54,899 bases of DNA. Source: Kineococcus sp. TRM81007. GTDB taxonomy: Bacteria > Actinomycetota > Actinomycetes > Actinomycetales > Kineococcaceae. Made by a program: the position numbers and the translations under genes. Each line of letters begins with the position of its first letter. Positions within the stretch are counted from its first letter, which is position 1. The notes below the pieces were generated by a model. It was not told the DNA's origin. It did no database searches and saw only the letters and a list, made by a program, of their open reading frames with translations. The stretch is taken from NCBI RefSeq assembly GCF_022669155.1, contig NZ_JALBVB010000043.1, positions 46,847 to 101,745 on the forward strand, in the 5' to 3' direction. This document shows positions 17,093-26,377 of this stretch, one piece after another.

Positions 17093-17938
17093 TCAGAACT
17101 TGCGGGCGATGATCGCCTGCTTGACCTCAGCGATCGCCTTGGTGACCTGGATGCCGCGCGGGCACGCCTCCGAGCAGTTGAAGGTCGTGCGGCAGCGCCA
17201 CACGCCCTCCTTGTCGTTGAGGATCTCCAGGCGCAGGTCGGAACCGGCGTCGCGGCTGTCGAAGATGAACCGGTGCGCGTTGACGATGGCCGCCGGGCCG
17301 AAGTACTGCCCGTCGGTCCAGAACACCGGGCAGCTGGAGGTGCACGCGGCGCACAGGATGCACTTGGTGGTGTCGTCGAAGCGCTCGCGGTCCACCTGCG
17401 ACTGGATCCGCTCGCGGGTCGGCTCGGCGCCCTTGGTGATGAGGAACGGCATGATCTCGCGGTAGGAGGCGAAGAACGGCTCCATGTCCACGAGCAGGTC
17501 CTTCTCCACCGGCAGGCCCTTGATGGGCTCGACGGTGATGGGCTTGTCGAGGTTCAGGTCCTTCAGCAGCACCTTGCACGCGAGCCGGTTCACGCCGTTG
17601 ATGCGCATGGCGTCCGAGCCGCACACGCCGTGCGCGCACGAGCGGCGGAAGGTCAGGGAACCGTCCACCTCCCACTTCACCTTGTGCAGCGCGTCCAGCA
17701 CGCGGTCCGTGCCGTACATGGTGAGGCGGTGCTCCTCCCACCGCGGCTCGGAGTCGCGCTCCGGGTCGTAGCGGCGGATCTTCAGCGTCACCTCGAAGCT
17801 GGGCACCTCGCCCGTGCCGCCGATGTTGCCGCCCTCGCGGGGCTGCGCACCGCCGTCGTGCTCGGAGGCGGCCTGGGCGGACTTGGCGGAACCGGCCGTG
17901 CCGCTGGTCTCGCGCGGGGTGGTCTCGGGGCTGGACAT
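17093..17938 (-). CDS. sdhB: Succinate dehydrogenase iron-sulfur subunit
   Basis: 281-aa SdhB. The [2Fe-2S] ligands are in SCAHGVCGSDAM and LACK, the [4Fe-4S] in CILCAACTSSCP, and the [3Fe-4S] in CSEACPRGIQVTK. An extra N-terminal tail of about 45 Gly/Ser/Glu-rich residues precedes the ferredoxin fold. The ATG overlaps the sdhA stop (ATGA). It carries electrons from SdhA flavin to the membrane quinone site in SdhCD. Confidence 0.97.
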   Translation of the reverse strand: MSSPETTPRETSGTAGSAKSAQAASEHDGGAQPREGGNIGGTGEVPSFEVTLKIRRYDPERDSEPRWEEHRLTMYGTDRVLDALHKVKWEVDGSLTFRRSCAHGVCGSDAMRINGVNRLACKVLLKDLNLDKPITVEPIKGLPVEKDLLVDMEPFFASYREIMPFLITKGAEPTRERIQSQVDRERFDDTTKCILCAACTSSCPVFWTDGQYFGPAAIVNAHRFIFDSRDAGSDLRLEILNDKEGVWRCRTTFNCSEACPRGIQVTKAIAEVKQAIIARKF

Positions 17939-19773
17939 CAGTACTTGCGCTCCATCGGCTGGTAGCGCGTCTGGACGACGGGCTTGAAGTCCAGGCGCAT
18001 CGTGTGCTGACCGTCGGCGCCGGCCTCGCGGTACACCATCGTGTGCCGCATGAAGTTGACGTCGTCGCGGTTGGGGTAGTCCTCGCGGAAGTGACCGCCG
18101 CGGGACTCCTTGCGCTCCAGGGCGCCGAGGCACATCACCTCGGCGAGGTCCAGGAGGAACCCGAGCTCCAGGGCCTCGAGCAGGTCCAGGTTGTAGCGCT
18201 TGCCCTTGTCCTGGACCGCGGCGCGCGCGTAGCGCTCCCGCAGCCGCTCGATGTCGGTGAGGGCCTGCTTGAGGGTGGCCTCGGTGCGGAACACCTGGGC
18301 GTTGGCGTCCATCGTCTCCTGCAGCTCCGCGCGGATCGCGGCGACTCGCTCGTCGCCGGCGGGGCGGTCGCGCAGCTCGGTGAGCTGCGCCACCACGGCC
18401 GCCTCCGGCTGCGCGGGCAGCGCGACCCACTGGGCCTTCGTCGCGTACTCCGCGGCGGCGATGCCGGCGCGGCGGCCGAAGACGTTGATGTCCAGCAGGG
18501 AGTTGGTGCCCAGGCGGTTGGAACCGTGCACCGACACGCACGCCACCTCGCCCGCGGCGTACAGGCCCGGGACGACGTGGGTGTTGTCGGAGAGCACCTC
18601 GGACTCGACGTTGGTCGGCACGCCGCCCATCGCGTAGTGCGCGGTCGGGTACACCGGCACCGGCTCGGTGTAGGGCTCGACGCCGAGGTAGGTGCGGGCG
18701 AACTCGGTGATGTCCGGGAGCTTGGCGTCGATGTGCGCCGGCTCCAGGTGGGTCAGGTCGAGCAGGACGTAGTCCTTGTTCGGCCCGGCGCCGCGGCCCT
18801 CGCGCACCTCGTTGGCCATCGAGCGGGCGACGATGTCGCGCGGCGCGAGGTCCTTGATGGTGGGGGCGTAGCGCTCCATGAACCGCTCGCCGTCGGCGTT
18901 GCGCAGGATGCCGCCCTCGCCGCGGGCGGCCTCGGACAGCAGGATCCCCAGGCCCGCCAGGCCGGTCGGGTGGAACTGGAAGAACTCCATGTCCTCCAGC
19001 GGGATGCCGCGCCGGTAGGCGATGCCCATGCCGTCGCCCGTGAGGGTGTGGGCGTTGGACGTCGTCTTGAAGACCTTGCCCGCCCCGCCGGTGGCGAGGA
19101 CGACCGACTTGGCCTGGAAGACGTGGATCTCACCCGTGGCGAGCTCGTACGCCACGACGCCCGCGACGCGCTTGTCGCCGGGCACGCCGATGGACGGCGG
19201 GGTCTCCGCGGCGGGCTGCCCGACGGCGCCCTCGATCTCGTCGCCGGTGCGGGCCTCGCCGGCCGGCACCATCAGCAGGTCGAGCACGTAGAACTCGTTG
19301 AAGAACTCCACCTCGTGCTTGACGCACTGCTGGTAGAGGGTCTGCAGGATCATGTGGCCGGTGCGGTCCGCGGCGAAGCAGGAACGCCGCACGGGCGCCT
19401 TGCCGTGGTCGCGGGTGTGCCCGCCGAAGCGGCGCTGGTCGATGCGGCCCTCGGGCGTGCGGTTGAACGGCAGGCCCATCTTCTCGAGGTCCAGGACCGC
19501 GTCGATGGCCTCCTTGCACATCACCTCGGCCGCGTCCTGGTCGACGAGGTAGTCGCCGCCCTTGACGGTGTCGAAGGTGTGCCACTCCCAGTTGTCCTCC
19601 TCGACGTTCGCCAGCGCGGCGCACATGCCGCCCTGGGCCGCACCGGTGTGCGACCGCGTCGGGTAGAGCTTGGTGAGCACGGCCGTGCGGGCCCGCTGGC
19701 CCGACTCGAGCGCGGCGCGCATGCCCGCGCCGCCGGCGCCGACGATGACCACGTCGAACTGGTGCGTCTGCAC
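17938..19773 (-). CDS. sdhA: Succinate dehydrogenase flavoprotein subunit
   Basis: 611-aa SdhA. FAD-binding VVIVGAGGAGMRAA at the N-terminus; SHTGAAQGG with the histidine that covalently holds FAD (about H43); FQFHPTGL; and the active-site HYAMGGV and RLGTNSLLD motifs. The GTG at 19773 has GGGAGG 5 nt upstream. It oxidises succinate to fumarate in the TCA cycle on the cytoplasmic face. The four genes are ordered C-D-A-B. Confidence 0.97.
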   Translation of the reverse strand: MQTHQFDVVIVGAGGAGMRAALESGQRARTAVLTKLYPTRSHTGAAQGGMCAALANVEEDNWEWHTFDTVKGGDYLVDQDAAEVMCKEAIDAVLDLEKMGLPFNRTPEGRIDQRRFGGHTRDHGKAPVRRSCFAADRTGHMILQTLYQQCVKHEVEFFNEFYVLDLLMVPAGEARTGDEIEGAVGQPAAETPPSIGVPGDKRVAGVVAYELATGEIHVFQAKSVVLATGGAGKVFKTTSNAHTLTGDGMGIAYRRGIPLEDMEFFQFHPTGLAGLGILLSEAARGEGGILRNADGERFMERYAPTIKDLAPRDIVARSMANEVREGRGAGPNKDYVLLDLTHLEPAHIDAKLPDITEFARTYLGVEPYTEPVPVYPTAHYAMGGVPTNVESEVLSDNTHVVPGLYAAGEVACVSVHGSNRLGTNSLLDINVFGRRAGIAAAEYATKAQWVALPAQPEAAVVAQLTELRDRPAGDERVAAIRAELQETMDANAQVFRTEATLKQALTDIERLRERYARAAVQDKGKRYNLDLLEALELGFLLDLAEVMCLGALERKESRGGHFREDYPNRDDVNFMRHTMVYREAGADGQHTMRLDFKPVVQTRYQPMERKY

Positions 19774-19805
19774 AACTGCCTCCCTGAGTGCTCGGTGGGT
19801 GCCGC

Positions 19806-20279
19806 TCAGGCGGCCGAGCAGAAGTCGAAGTTCCGCGTGGGGTCCGCGCAGGGGTCGAAGGTGAAGATGACGAGGGTGCCGACGACCAGGACGATCACCG
19901 TGGCCAGGTACAGCGCCATCTTCAGCCAGAAGCGCGTCGCGTCGCGCTCGGCGTAGTCGTTGATGACCGTGCGCACGCCGTTGGTGCCGTGCAGCTGCGC
20001 CAACCACAGCATCAGCAGGTCCCACGTCTGCCAGAACGGGCTGGACCACTTGCCGGCCACGAAGCCCCAGTCGACCTGGTGGATGCCCTCGCCCTGGACG
20101 AGGTTGATGAACAGGTGGCCGAAGACGAGGACGATCAGCGCCAGGCCGGACATCCGCATGAACAGCCAGCCGTGCAGCTCCCAGTTCGGGCGCGTGGAGC
20201 GGCTGCGCTTGTACGGGGAGCGGGGGGTCTCCAGGGCGGGCGCGTAGCTGCCGCCGGGGGTCTGCTCGGGTGCGCTCAT
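19806..20279 (-). CDS. sdhD: Succinate dehydrogenase membrane anchor subunit
   Basis: 157-aa hydrophobic anchor with three membrane segments (around residues 40-60, 83-103 and 121-142), preceded by a basic Ser/Arg-rich N-terminus. The conserved histidine before the second half (LAQLHGTNGVRTVINDY) resembles the haem and quinone region of SdhD. ATG 20279 is 10 nt after the sdhC stop with GAGG about 9 nt upstream. Confidence 0.93.
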   Translation of the reverse strand: MSAPEQTPGGSYAPALETPRSPYKRSRSTRPNWELHGWLFMRMSGLALIVLVFGHLFINLVQGEGIHQVDWGFVAGKWSSPFWQTWDLLMLWLAQLHGTNGVRTVINDYAERDATRFWLKMALYLATVIVLVVGTLVIFTFDPCADPTRNFDFCSAA

Positions 20280-20289
20280 CGGGGCCGCC

Positions 20290-20706
20290 TCAGTGGGTGA
20301 AGACGTTGGTCAGGTGGCGGACGAGGAAGGGCACCATCAGCGCGAACCACACGACGACGACGCCCCAGAAGAGCTTGCGCTGGTGCTGGGTGCCCTTGTG
20401 CCAGAAGTCGACCAGGATGATCCGCACGCCGTTGAGGGCGTGGAACACCACGGCGCCCACCAGGCCGGCCTCGCCGAGGCCCATGACGGGGTTCTTGTAC
20501 TGGTTGATCACCGCGTCGTACACCTCCGGGGACACCCGCACCGTGGCGGTGTCCAGGACGTGCACGAACAGGAAGAAGAAGATCAGGACGCCGGAGATGC
20601 GGTGCATCACCCAGGACCACATGCCCTCGCGTCCGCGGTACAGCGTGCCCGCGGGCTTGAGCCCGCTCTTCTTCCCCTGCGACGGCGGGGTGAGGCTCGT
20701 GGCCAC
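20290..20706 (-). CDS. sdhC: Succinate dehydrogenase cytochrome b556 subunit
   Basis: 138-aa cytochrome b subunit with three membrane segments. HRISGVLIFFFLFVHVLD holds a conserved histidine and Ser-Gly; FHALNGVRIILVD is the SdhC signature with the probable haem histidine. The GTG at 20706 follows GGAGGAC by about 7 nt. First gene of the sdh operon; the leader region to its right holds a DtxR/IdeR-like palindrome. Confidence 0.95.
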   Translation of the reverse strand: MATSLTPPSQGKKSGLKPAGTLYRGREGMWSWVMHRISGVLIFFFLFVHVLDTATVRVSPEVYDAVINQYKNPVMGLGEAGLVGAVVFHALNGVRIILVDFWHKGTQHQRKLFWGVVVVWFALMVPFLVRHLTNVFTH

Positions 20707-20780
20707 CGGCGTCCTCCTCGATTTCGTCCGACGCCGGCTCCTCCCGGGCTCCGGCGCACGGGTGGCGGCGTCCGGGATCC

Positions 20781-20786
20781 ATCGTA
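20781..20786 (-). promoter_or_regulatory. Possible -10 of sdhC
   Basis: TACGAT on the minus strand, giving a leader of roughly 70 nt before the sdhC GTG. No convincing -35. A second candidate -10 (TAGGGT, 20893-20898) lies against the palindrome at 20875-20893. Confidence 0.35.
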
Positions 20787-20874
20787 GGCGCGCGGCGGTG
20801 ACCGATCGCGCTGCGGAGGCCGGTGCGGAGGTTTTGTGACGAAGGACTCACGGGGTGCAGGACCTCTGGTCCGA

Positions 20875-20893
20875 GCAGGTGAGGCTCACCTCA
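20875..20893. promoter_or_regulatory. DtxR/IdeR-like iron box between sdhC and manC
   Basis: GCAGGTGAGGCTCACCTCA. The 15-nt core at 20877-20891 is a perfect 7-1-7 palindrome and matches 14 of 19 positions of the IdeR/DmdR consensus TTAGGTTAGGCTAACCTAA as I know it. A minus-strand -10-like TAGGGT at 20893-20898 would put a transcription start inside the box, toward sdhC. The plus-strand manC promoter lies about 60 nt away. This suggests iron-responsive control of succinate dehydrogenase, which contains iron-sulfur clusters and haem. Confidence 0.55.
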
Positions 20894-20953
20894 CCCTACC
20901 CCCCTGCGGCGGCCCCGCCGAGCGGGACCACGCCCCCGGCGCCCGGTGCGCCG

Positions 20954-20959
20954 GTAGGT
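20954..20959 (+). promoter_or_regulatory. Possible -10 of manC
   Basis: TAGGTT, giving a leader of about 30 nt that ends in the GGGGGAGGGG ribosome site for manC. Confidence 0.4.
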
Positions 20960-20996
20960 TCGTCCCGTCGATCCGGACGAGGGGGAGGGGCCAGGC

Positions 20997-22250
20997 GTGC
21001 AGGAGCGGGACGGGACCGGCGAGGGCGCGACGACGGCGGGGGGCGCGACGACGGCGGGGGACGCCGCGGCGCCCGGGGGGGCGGCGGCACCGGTGCCCGC
21101 AGGGGCGCCGACGTGGTCGGCGGACGACCTCGAGGACGCGCAGATCGACCTGTCCGACTTCCACGCGGTCGTACCCGCCGGTGGCGCCGGCACGCGGCTG
21201 TGGCCGCTCTCGCGCAGCCACCGCCCCAAGTTCCTGCTGGACCTCACCGGCCGCGGCCGCACCCTGCTGCAGTCCACGTGGGACCGCCTGCTGCCGTTGA
21301 CGCAGGCGGAGCGGACGTGGGTGGTGACCGGGCGCGCGCACGCCGACGCCGTCGCCGCCCAGCTGCCGGAGCTGCCGGCGGAGAACATCCTGCGCGAGCC
21401 GTGCCAGCGCGACTCCGCCGCCGCGATCGGGCTGGCCGCCGCCGTCCTGGTGCGCCGCGACCCCGACGCCGTGCTCGGCTCCTTCGCCGCCGACCACAAC
21501 ATCTCCGGCCGCGACGACTTCGAGTCCTCCGTCGAGGAGGCCGTCGTCACCGCCCGCCGCGGCTTCGTGGTCACCATCGGCATCGCGCCCTCGCACCCGG
21601 CCACCGGGTTCGGGTACATCCGCCTGGGCAAGCGGCTGCGCCTGCAGGGCGCGCCCAACGCCCGCCGCGTCCTGCAGTTCAAGGAGAAGCCGGACGCGCG
21701 CACCGCCTCCGCGTACCTCTCCACCGGCGACTACCGCTGGAACGGCGGCATGTTCGTCGCCCGCGCCGACGTGCTCCTGGAGCTGCTGGCGGAGAACGTC
21801 CCCGCCCTGCACGCCGGCCTGCAGCGCATCGCCGACGCCTGGGACGGCCCCCGCCGCGACGCGGTGCTGGCCGAGCAGTGGCCGGCCCTGCAGTCCATCG
21901 CCATCGACCACGCGGTGGCCGAGCCGGCCGCCGAGGCCGGGCGCGTGGCCGTCGTCCCCGCCACCTTCGGCTGGGACGACGTCGGCGACTTCTCCTCGCT
22001 GGCGGAGCTGCTGCCCGCCGAGGTCGACGAGCCGCGCGTGCTGGGCGACGCGGACCTGGTGCTCACCGAGCAGGTCGCCGGCGGCCTGGTGGTGCCCGCC
22101 AACGGGCGCGTCGTGGCCCTGCTGGGCGTCGACGACATCGTCGTGGTCGACACCCCCGACGCCCTGCTGGTCACCACGCGAGCCCGCGCCCAGGAGGTCA
22201 AGAAGCTCGTGGCCCGCGCGAAGGAGGCGGGCCTGGACTCCGTCGTGTGA
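20997..22250 (+). CDS. manC: Mannose-1-phosphate guanylyltransferase
   Basis: 417-aa nucleotidyltransferase forming GDP-mannose from mannose-1-phosphate and GTP. It has the pyrophosphorylase signature PAGGAGTRLWPLSR followed by KFLLDLTGRGRTLLQ, FAADHNI, GFGYIRLG, FKEKPDA, WNGGMFV and the C-half WDDVGDF. There is no phosphomannose isomerase domain. An N-terminal tail of about 40 low-complexity residues comes partly from an 18-bp duplication (GATTAG repeat). The GTG has a GGGGGAGGGG site 6 nt upstream. It is divergent from sdhC and supplies GDP-mannose for glycans, perhaps with the phosphosugar mutase at 43.5 kb. Confidence 0.93.
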   Translation: MQERDGTGEGATTAGGATTAGDAAAPGGAAAPVPAGAPTWSADDLEDAQIDLSDFHAVVPAGGAGTRLWPLSRSHRPKFLLDLTGRGRTLLQSTWDRLLPLTQAERTWVVTGRAHADAVAAQLPELPAENILREPCQRDSAAAIGLAAAVLVRRDPDAVLGSFAADHNISGRDDFESSVEEAVVTARRGFVVTIGIAPSHPATGFGYIRLGKRLRLQGAPNARRVLQFKEKPDARTASAYLSTGDYRWNGGMFVARADVLLELLAENVPALHAGLQRIADAWDGPRRDAVLAEQWPALQSIAIDHAVAEPAAEAGRVAVVPATFGWDDVGDFSSLAELLPAEVDEPRVLGDADLVLTEQVAGGLVVPANGRVVALLGVDDIVVVDTPDALLVTTRARAQEVKKLVARAKEAGLDSVV

Positions 22251-22266
22251 GCGGGGGTCGTGCGCC

Positions 22267-22297
22267 CGGCGGCGACGCGGTGCCCGGGTCGCCGCCG
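22267..22297 (+). terminator. Hairpin after manC
   Basis: Perfect 10-bp arms CGGCGGCGAC (22267-22276) and GTCGCCGCCG (22288-22297), 17 nt past the manC stop and just before the -10-like TAGCGT of the next gene. Confidence 0.55.
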
Positions 22298-22309
22298 CGC
22301 GGGCGGGAG

Positions 22310-22315
22310 TAGCGT
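22310..22315 (+). promoter_or_regulatory. -10-like hexamer of the M20 amidohydrolase
   Basis: TAGCGT, 9 nt before the ATG at 22325; a leaderless or near-leaderless transcript is plausible, although GGGGAG also lies in the gap. Confidence 0.4.
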
Positions 22316-22324
22316 GGGGAGCCC

Positions 22325-23563
22325 ATGAGCAGCGACACCGGGAACGACACCGCCCTCGCCCGTCCGGCGGCGCCCGTCGGACCGGCCCCGCAGCTGCCGG
22401 CCGCGCTGGCGGCGGCGCACCTGCCGGCCGTGGTGGCGCTGCGCCGCGCCGTGCACGCCCACCCGGAGCTGGCGCGCGCCGAGCGCCGCACCACCGCCGC
22501 CGTCGCCGAGCTGCTCACCGGCGCCGGCCTCGCGGTGCGCCTGCTGCCGGGCACCGGGCTGGTCGCCGAGGTCGGCCCCGAGGGCGGTCCGGCGGTCGCC
22601 GTGCGCGCCGACCTGGACGCGCTGCCGCTGGAGGAGACCACCGGCCTGCCGTTCTCCTCCACCGTGCCCGGTGTCGCGCACGCCTGCGGCCACGACGTGC
22701 ACACCGCCGTCGTCGCCGGCGCCGGCCTGGTCCTGGCGGACCTGCACCGCGCCGGTGCGCTGGCCCACCGGGTGCGGCTGCTCTTCCAGCCGGCCGAGGA
22801 GGTCATGCCCGGCGGCGCGCTCGACCTCGTGGGCGCCGGCGTGCTGGACGGCGTCGTCGCCGTGTACGCGCTGCACTGCGACCCGAGCCTGGACGTGGGG
22901 ACCGTGGGGCTGAAGGCGGGCCCGATCACCTCCGCCTCCGACCACGTGACCGTCCGGCTGTCCGGCACCGGCGGGCACACCTCGCGCCCGCACCTGGCCG
23001 GCGACCTCGTCTTCGCCCTCGGCCAGGTGGTCACCCAGCTGCCGGCGGTGCTGACCCGCCGCGTCGACCCGCGCTCGGGCGTGAACCTGACCTGGGGCGC
23101 CGTCCACGCGGGCGACGCCGCCAACGCCGTGCCCGCCGAGGGGTACGCGCAGGGCACGCTGCGGTGCATGGAGACCGAGGCGTGGCAGCACGCCGGGGAG
23201 CTCGTCGAGGACGTGGTCGCCGACCTCGTGCGCCCCTACGACGTGCGCGCCGAGGTCGTGCTGGTGCGCGGCGTGCCGCCGGTCGACAACGACGCGCGCG
23301 CCACCTCGGTGCTGGAGGAGGCCGCCCGCACGACGCTGGGCGCCGACGCCGTGCTGCCCACCCGCCAGTCGCTCGGCGGGGAGGACTTCGCCTGGTACCT
23401 GCACCACGTTCCCGGGGCGATGCTGCGGCTCGGCACCCACCCACCGGGCGGAGCCCGCCACGACCTGCACCGCGGTGACTACGTCCCGGACGAGGGGGCG
23501 ATCGCGGTGGGGGTGCGGGTGCTGGCGGCCGCGGCCGCGGCGCCGCGCGCGCTGCTCCGTTGA
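22325..23563 (+). CDS. M20-family amidohydrolase
   Basis: 412-aa zinc peptidase/amidohydrolase of the M20D (AmiA/AbgB/hippurate hydrolase) type. Motifs: RRAVHAHPELA, VAVRADLDALPLEE, ACGHDVHTA (metal ligands), FQPAEEVMPGGA with the catalytic glutamate, and TSRPHLAGD in the dimerisation domain. Predicted to hydrolyse an N-acyl or N-carbamoyl amino-acid-like amide in the cytoplasm; no signal peptide. In M. tuberculosis similar proteins (AmiA1/AmiB1) lie near the same deoA/add/pmm block, so the neighbourhood appears conserved. The exact substrate is unknown. Confidence 0.9.
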   Translation: MSSDTGNDTALARPAAPVGPAPQLPAALAAAHLPAVVALRRAVHAHPELARAERRTTAAVAELLTGAGLAVRLLPGTGLVAEVGPEGGPAVAVRADLDALPLEETTGLPFSSTVPGVAHACGHDVHTAVVAGAGLVLADLHRAGALAHRVRLLFQPAEEVMPGGALDLVGAGVLDGVVAVYALHCDPSLDVGTVGLKAGPITSASDHVTVRLSGTGGHTSRPHLAGDLVFALGQVVTQLPAVLTRRVDPRSGVNLTWGAVHAGDAANAVPAEGYAQGTLRCMETEAWQHAGELVEDVVADLVRPYDVRAEVVLVRGVPPVDNDARATSVLEEAARTTLGADAVLPTRQSLGGEDFAWYLHHVPGAMLRLGTHPPGGARHDLHRGDYVPDEGAIAVGVRVLAAAAAAPRALLR

Positions 23564-23609
23564 GGGGTGCTCGAGGTCACGATCGGGCACGTTGCGCGCC
23601 GAGCGGGCC

Positions 23610-23636
23610 TGGACGGCGCAGGTTGCGCACTACGAT
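23610..23636 (+). promoter_or_regulatory. Candidate promoter of the nucleoside uptake operon
   Basis: TGGACG (23610-23615), 15 nt, TACGAT (23631-23636). The leader to the lipoprotein GTG would be about 75 nt with a strong GGAGGA site. Confidence 0.4.
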
Positions 23637-23718
23637 GGCTGCGCGCCCGTCGGAGCGACTTCGACGCCCCGCGCCCCGACTGCCGGACCCTCGCGCCGGA
23701 CGACCTGGAGGAACACCC

Positions 23719-24807
23719 GTGAAGACCTTCTCCCGCCTCGCCCCGGCCGTGGCCGTCGGTGCCGCCGCCCTGCTCCTCGCCTCCTGCGGCGAGCGGCCCA
23801 CCGAGACGGCGGCCGAGGGCGGCGCCTCCGGCGGCGAGGCGTTCAAGGCCTGCATGGTGCTCGACACCGGCGGCGTGGACGACCGCTCGTTCAACCAGTC
23901 GTCCTGGGCCGGCATGGAGGCCGCCGCGGCCGAGAACCCGGACATCGAGATCTCCTACGTGCCCTCGGCCGACGACACGCAGTACGTGCCGAACCTCCAG
24001 GCGCAGGTGCAGGAGGGCTGCGACACGATCATCGGCGTCGGCGGCCTGATGGCCGACGCGATGGCGGAGGTGGCCTCGGCGAACCCCGAGCAGTCGTTCG
24101 CCGAGATCGACTCCTCCTCCGAGCTGGAGAACGTCTACGGGCTGCAGTACAACACCGCCGAGGCCGCGTTCCTGGGCGGCTACCTCGCCGCCGGCATGAC
24201 GAAGACGGGTGTCGTCGGCACCTGGGGCGGCCTGCCCATCCCGCCGGTCACCATCTTCATGGACGGCTTCTGGGAGGGCGTGCAGCACTACAACCAGCAG
24301 AACGGCACGGACGTGCGCGTCCTCGGCTGGGACGAGAACAACCCCGGGGGCGGCACCTTCGCCAACAGCTTCGTCGACCAGGGCGCGGGCCGCTCCATCA
24401 CGGAGACCCTCGCCGCCCAGGGCGCGGACATCATCATGCCGGTGGCCGGCCAGGCGGGCCTGGGCGCCGGTGCGGCCGCCGAGGCCGCGGGCGGTGCGCT
24501 CAACCTCATCTGGGTGGACACCGACGGTTGCGAGAACGCCGCGCAGTACTGCCAGTACTTCCTCTCCTCGGTGACGAAGAACCTCACCGACTCGGTGCGG
24601 GAGTACGTCCTGGCGGCCGCCGAGGGCGAGGCCCCCACCGGTTCCTACGTCGGCACCCTCGAGAACCAGGGCGTCGGCCTGGCGCCCTTCAACCAGTTCG
24701 AGGACGACGTCCCCCAGGAGCTGAAGGACCAGCTGGAGACGGTGCGCCAGGGCATCATCGACGGCAGCGTCGAGATCACCTCCCCGAACGCCATCGCCGC
24801 CGGCTGA
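23719..24807 (+). CDS. BMP-family nucleoside-binding lipoprotein
   Basis: 362-aa lipoprotein: short basic N-terminus, hydrophobic core, and lipobox LLASC with the lipidated Cys at about residue 23. The mature part is a BMP/PnrA-type binding protein ([22 protein letters not shown] near its start, then [13 protein letters not shown]). The family binds purine or other nucleosides and delivers them to an ABC importer. GTG 23719 has GGAGGA 6 nt upstream. It leads the operon with an ATPase, two permeases, cytidine deaminase and thymidine phosphorylase, which makes a nucleoside ligand very likely. Confidence 0.93.
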   Translation: MKTFSRLAPAVAVGAAALLLASCGERPTETAAEGGASGGEAFKACMVLDTGGVDDRSFNQSSWAGMEAAAAENPDIEISYVPSADDTQYVPNLQAQVQEGCDTIIGVGGLMADAMAEVASANPEQSFAEIDSSSELENVYGLQYNTAEAAFLGGYLAAGMTKTGVVGTWGGLPIPPVTIFMDGFWEGVQHYNQQNGTDVRVLGWDENNPGGGTFANSFVDQGAGRSITETLAAQGADIIMPVAGQAGLGAGAAAEAAGGALNLIWVDTDGCENAAQYCQYFLSSVTKNLTDSVREYVLAAAEGEAPTGSYVGTLENQGVGLAPFNQFEDDVPQELKDQLETVRQGIIDGSVEITSPNAIAAG

Positions 24808-24862
24808 GCACCGGTCCGACGACAGCGAGCGGTTCAGCGGCGACGAGAGGGACGACGCGCAC

Positions 24863-26377
24863 GTGGAGCTGGAACTCCGGGGCATCACCAAGCGCTTCGG
24901 GCCTCTCGTCGCCAACGACGGGATCGACCTGACGGTGCGCGAGGGCGAGATCCACGCCCTCCTGGGCGAGAACGGCGCGGGCAAGAGCACGTTGATGAAC
25001 GTGCTGTACGGGCTCTACACGCCCGACGAGGGGCAGGTCCTCGTCGACGGCCGGCCGGTGGAGTTCTCCTCCCCGGGCGACGCGATGGCGGCGGGCATCG
25101 GCATGGTGCACCAGCACTTCATGCTGGTGCCCGGCTTCACCGCGGCCGAGAACATCGTCCTGGGCGCCGAGATGACCCGCGGTGGCGGTCTGCTGGACCG
25201 CCGCCGCGCACGGGCGCGCGTCGTGGAGACCTCCGAGCGGTTCGGCCTGGCCGTGCCGCCGGACGCCCTGGTGGGTGACCTCGCCGTCGGCGTGCAGCAG
25301 CGCGTGGAGATCCTCAAGGCCCTGCTGCGCGAGGCGAAGGTCCTCGTGCTGGACGAGCCCACGGCGGTGCTCACCCCCGCCGAGACCGACGACCTCATGC
25401 GCGTCATGCGCGAGCTGGCGGACTCGGGCACCTCCATCGTCTTCATCACGCACAAGCTGCGGGAGGTGAAGGCGGTCGCCGACCGCATCACCGTCATCCG
25501 CCGCGGCCGGGTGGTCGGCTCGGCCGAGCCGACCGCCTCGCAGGAGGAGCTGGCCGCCCTCATGGTCGGTCGCGACGTGCGCCTGGTCGTGGACAAGGCC
25601 CCCGCCGCCCCCGGCGAACCCGTGCTGGAGGTGACCGGCCTGCGCCTGGCCGACCCGGCGGGCGCGGTCCTGCTGGACGACGTCAGCCTCACGGTGCGCG
25701 CGGGGGAGGTGCTGGCCGTCGCCGGCGTCGACGGCAACGGCCAGACCGAGCTGACCCGCAGCGTCGTCGGCCTGCAGGAGGTGGACTCCGGCGCGGTGCG
25801 CCTGGCCGGGGAGGACGTCACCGGGCTGCCGGTGCGGCAGGTGCTGCAGCGGGGGGTCGGCTACGTGCCCGAGGACCGCCTGCACGACGGCCTCGTCGCC
25901 TCCTTCAGCATCGCCGAGAACCTCGTGCTCGACCTCGTCGACACCCCCGGCTTCTCCACCGGCCCCTCCGTGGACCGCGCCGCCGTCGAGCGCAACGCGG
26001 CCGAGCGCATCGCGGAGTTCGACATCCGCACCCCCGGCGCGGACGCCGCGGTCTCCACCCTCTCCGGCGGCAACCAGCAGAAGGTCGTGCTGGCCCGGGA
26101 GATGTCCCGGCCGCTGAAGCTGCTCGTGGTCGCCCAGCCCACCCGCGGCGTCGACGTCGGCAGCCAGGAGTTCGTGCACCAGCGGATCGTCGCCGAGCGC
26201 GACCGCGGTGCCGCCGTCCTGCTCGTGTCCACCGAACTGGACGAGGTGCGCGCCCTCGCGGACCGCATCGTCGTCATGTACCGCGGCCGCATCGCCGGCG
26301 AGGTCGGCCCCGACGCCGACTCCGAGCAGCTGGGCCTGCTCATGGCCGGTGCGCAGCCGCAGGGAGGAACCCCGTGA
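24863..26377 (+). CDS. Nucleoside ABC transporter ATP-binding protein (double ATPase)
   Basis: 504 aa with two ABC domains in tandem, the architecture of RbsA/NupA-type importers. Domain 1 has a canonical Walker A (GENGAGKST), a [15 protein letters not shown]-loop region and [11 protein letters not shown]. Its signature reads [11 protein letters not shown]. Domain 2 has the degenerate P-loop VDGNGQTEL usual for this family, [16 protein letters not shown], and [11 protein letters not shown] in place of a normal Walker B. GTG start; GAGAGGGA lies about 10 nt upstream. Its stop overlaps the next start (GTGA). Confidence 0.93.
   Translation: MELELRGITKRFGPLVANDGIDLTVREGEIHALLGENGAGKSTLMNVLYGLYTPDEGQVLVDGRPVEFSSPGDAMAAGIGMVHQHFMLVPGFTAAENIVLGAEMTRGGGLLDRRRARARVVETSERFGLAVPPDALVGDLAVGVQQRVEILKALLREAKVLVLDEPTAVLTPAETDDLMRVMRELADSGTSIVFITHKLREVKAVADRITVIRRGRVVGSAEPTASQEELAALMVGRDVRLVVDKAPAAPGEPVLEVTGLRLADPAGAVLLDDVSLTVRAGEVLAVAGVDGNGQTELTRSVVGLQEVDSGAVRLAGEDVTGLPVRQVLQRGVGYVPEDRLHDGLVASFSIAENLVLDLVDTPGFSTGPSVDRAAVERNAAERIAEFDIRTPGADAAVSTLSGGNQQKVVLAREMSRPLKLLVVAQPTRGVDVGSQEFVHQRIVAERDRGAAVLLVSTELDEVRALADRIVVMYRGRIAGEVGPDADSEQLGLLMAGAQPQGGTP

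Noticed and set aside
12890-17465. Plus-strand open frames of over 1000 aa opposite the ABC fusion and UbiB genes
   Set aside because: Low-complexity Arg/Pro/Ser translation with no motif; the minus-strand genes have clear catalytic motifs.
18004-19956. 650-aa plus-strand open frame opposite sdhA
   Set aside because: Val/Leu/His/Gly-rich antisense of sdhA, no family resemblance.
23591-23628. GTTGCGC direct repeat before the nucleoside-binding lipoprotein as an operator
   Set aside because: Only two 7-bp copies in a GC-rich region with no symmetry; not distinguishable from chance.
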